NCBI RefSeq assembly: GCF_008973825.1
Contig: NZ_WCHR01000007.1
Span: forward strand, 62,001 to 126,000
Direction of reading: 5' to 3'
DNA length: 64,000 nucleotides
Origin: Gemmobacter serpentinus
Lineage (GTDB): Bacteria > Pseudomonadota > Alphaproteobacteria > Rhodobacterales > Rhodobacteraceae
Below the pieces are notes generated by a model. It was not told the origin of the DNA. It saw nothing but the letters and a program-made list of their open reading frames with translations, and did not search any database. Numbering within the stretch: the first letter of the stretch is position 1; each line of letters begins with the position of its first letter. A program made the translations under genes and the position numbers. Shown here piece after piece: positions 61,836 through 64,000 of the stretch.

Positions 61836-62486
61836 ATGCGTGCAATTGCAGGGGCCCTTCTCGCCAGTGTGATCGGGATCGGCCTGCCGGGCATGGCGCG
61901 CGCCGAGGGGGAACCAGCGGGCGATTTCGACTATTATGTCATGGCGCTCAGCTGGTCGCCCAATTGGTGCGCGCTGGAGGGCGACGGGCGCGGCGCGCCG
62001 GAATGTCGAAAGGGGGCGGCACGCGCCTTCACGCTGCACGGTCTTTGGCCGCAATATGAAGAGGGTTGGCCCTCTTACTGCCGCACGGTGGAGCGCGATC
62101 CCTCGCGTCAGGAAAGCGAAGGCATGGCTGATATCATGGGGGCATCCGGCCTTGCCTGGTATCAGTGGAAGAAGCACGGGCGTTGCGCCGGCTTGCCTGC
62201 GCGGACCTATTACCAGACCATGCGCGAGGCCTTTGCGGGCGTGAAGATCCCTGCCGTATTCCCCAGGGTGAACAAACAGCTGAAAGTGCCCGCCGAAGTG
62301 ATCGAGGGGGCCTTCCTGGAGGCCAATCCGCAGCTCAAACGCGATCAGGTGACCATCACCTGCGCCTCGGGCATGATCCAGGAGGTGCGGATCTGTCTGA
62401 CCAAGGATCTGGAGCCACGCCGTTGCGGACGCGACGTGATCCGCGACTGCACGCTGAAGGATGCGGTGCTGGACCCCGTCCGCTAA
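61836..62486 (+). CDS. Periplasmic ribonuclease T2 family protein
   Basis: 216 residues. Signal peptide MRAIAGALLASVIGIGLPGMARA. Both catalytic segments are intact: FTLHGLWPQYEEG (CAS-I, His) and WKKHGRCAG (CAS-II, Lys/His), with eight Cys able to form disulfides (CALEG, ECRKG, SYCRT, ITCASG, ICLTK, RRCGRD, DCTLK). Cleaves RNA through 2',3'-cyclic intermediates in the periplasm or medium, likely for phosphate/nucleotide scavenging. Divergent from trcR; convergent with the adenosine kinase. Confidence 0.92.
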   Translation: MRAIAGALLASVIGIGLPGMARAEGEPAGDFDYYVMALSWSPNWCALEGDGRGAPECRKGAARAFTLHGLWPQYEEGWPSYCRTVERDPSRQESEGMADIMGASGLAWYQWKKHGRCAGLPARTYYQTMREAFAGVKIPAVFPRVNKQLKVPAEVIEGAFLEANPQLKRDQVTITCASGMIQEVRICLTKDLEPRRCGRDVIRDCTLKDAVLDPVR

Positions 62487-62535
62487 GCGGACCGCGATTT
62501 TTCGCCGAAAAATCGAGGCCCCCCTGCGGTCAGGT

Positions 62536-63519
62536 TCAGATCAGGCCTTCCTTGCGGAACAGGGCCTTCAGATCAGCCTCGGGACGCGCGCCGAAATGGC
62601 TGATCACTTCGGCGGCCGCCACACAGCCCATGCGGCCCGACACTTCAAGGCTTTGGCCGGTGGCCATGCCGTAGATAAAGCCTGCGGCGAACTGATCGCC
62701 CGCCCCGGTCGCATCCACCGGCACCACACGGCGCACCGGCACCACGGCACGCTCGTCCCCGCGCAGCACGATCACCTCTTCGCCCGAGCGCGTGCAGGCC
62801 ACCAGCCCGGCATCCTGCGCCGCCTGTTTCAGCGCGCTATCGAGATCGGTCTGATACAGGCTTTCCCATTCGTGCTGGTTGCCGATCACATAATCCAGAT
62901 CGCGCACCAGACGGCGGAAATGATCGCGGTGACGGTTCACGCAGAAGGGGTCCGACAGCGCGATGCCCGCGCGCCCGCCCGATTGACGGCAGAGTTTCGC
63001 CGCGCGTTCAAACGCCTCCATTCCCTTGGGCTTGTCATACAGATAGCCCTCAAGGAACAGCACTTCGGTATCGCCCGCCACCTCGTCGCTCACATCCTCC
63101 GGCCCCAGTTCCGAGGAAATGCCGAGATAGGTGTTCATCGACCGCTCGCCATCGGGGGCCACGAAGATCATCGACCGCGAAGTCGGCAACTCGCCACCCG
63201 GCACCGGCGGGTTCACGAAGGCCGTGCCCTCATCGCCCATGGCCTTGGCATAGAACCGCCCCAAAGCGTCGTCATGCACACGGCCAATAAAGGCCGCGTT
63301 CAGCCCCAGCATCCCCAGCCCTGCCAGCGTATTGGCGACCGATCCGCCCGGGGCCTGCACCCGGTCCTTCATCGCAGCGTAAAGCAGTTCGCCCCGCTCG
63401 CGCTCCACCAGTTGCATGATGCCTTTCTCGATGCCCATCAGCTCCAGAAAGCTGTCATCGGCCTGCGCAAACACATCGACGATGGCATTGCCGATGCCGA
63501 CAACCTGATATTTCTTCAT
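62536..63519 (-). CDS. PfkB-family adenosine kinase
   Basis: 327 residues. Ribokinase fold: N-terminal VVGIGNAIVDVFA, GGSVANTLAGLGMLG (PfkB signature 1), and anion-hole DATGAGDQFAAGFIYG (signature 2, catalytic Asp). The annotation as adenosine kinase follows its closest family as remembered; other nucleoside or sugar kinases are possible. The ATG overlaps the nth stop (ATGA), so it is translated with nth. Confidence 0.9.
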   Translation of the reverse strand: MKKYQVVGIGNAIVDVFAQADDSFLELMGIEKGIMQLVERERGELLYAAMKDRVQAPGGSVANTLAGLGMLGLNAAFIGRVHDDALGRFYAKAMGDEGTAFVNPPVPGGELPTSRSMIFVAPDGERSMNTYLGISSELGPEDVSDEVAGDTEVLFLEGYLYDKPKGMEAFERAAKLCRQSGGRAGIALSDPFCVNRHRDHFRRLVRDLDYVIGNQHEWESLYQTDLDSALKQAAQDAGLVACTRSGEEVIVLRGDERAVVPVRRVVPVDATGAGDQFAAGFIYGMATGQSLEVSGRMGCVAAAEVISHFGARPEADLKALFRKEGLI

Positions 63520-64000
63520 GCGGTTTTTTCCTCAAAATGACAAAGGTCCTGGATCAGACAATCCGGGCAACGGGGTTTGCGGGCGGTGCAGATGTAGCGC
63601 CCATGCAAAATCATCCAGTGATGGGCGTGTTGCTGGAACTCGGCCGGGATGTGATCTTCGATGGCGCGCTCCACCACATCGACATCCTTGCCGGGGCAAA
63701 TGCCGGTGCGATTGCCAAGGCGGAAGATATGGGTATCCACGGCCTGGGTCGGCACATGCCACCACATGTTCAACACGACATTGGCAGTCTTGCGCCCGAC
63801 ACCGGGCAGGGATTGCAGGGCGGCCCGGCTGCTTGGCACCTCGCCACCATAGTCATTGACCAGAATTTCCGACAGCCGGATCACGTTCTTGGCCTTCTGG
63901 CGGAACAGGCCGATGGTCTTGATCGCCTCTGTCACGCCCTCGATCCCGAGGTCGAGCATCTTCTGCGGTGTGTCCACGCGCGCAAAAAGAGGGCGCGTTG
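63516..64000 (-). CDS. nth: Endonuclease III, N-terminus beyond the window
   Basis: About 161 residues of the C-terminal three quarters; the frame continues off the window end (preceding residues read ...RPLFARVDTPQK, matching Nth). Helix-hairpin-helix LPGVGRKTANVVLN with catalytic Lys, catalytic Asp in AVDTHIFRLGNRTG, and the 4Fe-4S loop CTARKPRCPDCLIQDLC (C-x6-C-x2-C-x5-C). DNA glycosylase/AP lyase for oxidised pyrimidines. An apparent GTG start at 63977 is internal. Stop overlaps the kinase start. Confidence 0.95.
   Translation of the reverse strand, partial: TRPLFARVDTPQKMLDLGIEGVTEAIKTIGLFRQKAKNVIRLSEILVNDYGGEVPSSRAALQSLPGVGRKTANVVLNMWWHVPTQAVDTHIFRLGNRTGICPGKDVDVVERAIEDHIPAEFQQHAHHWMILHGRYICTARKPRCPDCLIQDLCHFEEKTA

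Overview
The window is GC-rich, densely packed alphaproteobacterial chromosome. Gene content (TrcR/DUF1013, DUF2585, ExoD, AMP nucleosidase, RTX proteins ending in a Hint domain, protein similarity throughout) points to the Rhodobacteraceae (Rhodobacter/Paracoccus/Gemmobacter-like). I saw no tRNA, rRNA, insertion sequence, prophage or CRISPR array. Starts were set from Shine-Dalgarno (SD) sequences and family alignment remembered from knowledge; no search was run.

Layout. 0-4.6 kb: NAD salvage (pncA, pncB) with a hybrid histidine kinase between them on the same strand. 4.6-15.4 kb: housekeeping genes: trhO, a DMT permease, HU, amn, an SDR, exoD, the isoprenoid set xseB-ispA-dxs, a CobW GTPase and an Rrf2 regulator. 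15.6-25.8 kb: a glycan island, all on + strand. It holds a three-gene operon (HAD-UbiA fusion, GT39-like transferase, SMR-like flippase) suited to polyprenyl-phosphate-sugar chemistry. A six-gene overlapping operon follows, with a TPR/O-GlcNAc-transferase-like enzyme and rfbF, rfbG, a TcaB9-like C-methyltransferase, a 3,5-epimerase and a reductase. Together the last five would make a CDP-activated branched 6-deoxy sugar. 25.8-32 kb: the translation/secretion group ffh-GNAT-aroQ-rpsP-rimM-(membrane protein)-(sulfotransferase-like)-trmD on the minus strand; the glycan operon runs into trmD.

32-46.5 kb: an alpha/beta-hydrolase membrane protein, a secreted three-repeat protein, a PPP-type phosphatase, DUF2585, an MFS permease, a thiolase, and the pbpC/alpha-2-macroglobulin pair of periplasmic defence and wall repair. 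46.6-57.1 kb: a second hybrid kinase with one degenerate receiver, yggT-recQ-yaaA, a thioesterase, and a + strand run of UMF1-type MFS, mepA, a phytase-like esterase and a queuosine-precursor transporter (yhhQ) preceded by a preQ1-I-like pseudoknot. 57.1-57.5 kb: a compact RNA-like locus with 17 nt of perfect complementarity to the 16S rRNA tail, an 18-codon ORF and a strong terminator. 57.5-64 kb: a 1098-residue RTX-Hint protein, trcR, a periplasmic RNase T2, adenosine kinase and the start-truncated nth.

Most interesting for follow-up: the 57.14-57.32 kb RNA/small-ORF locus, the preQ1-like switch before yhhQ, the OGT-like plus CDP-branched-sugar operon, the HAD-DPPR-synthase-type fusion, and the kinase embedded in NAD salvage.
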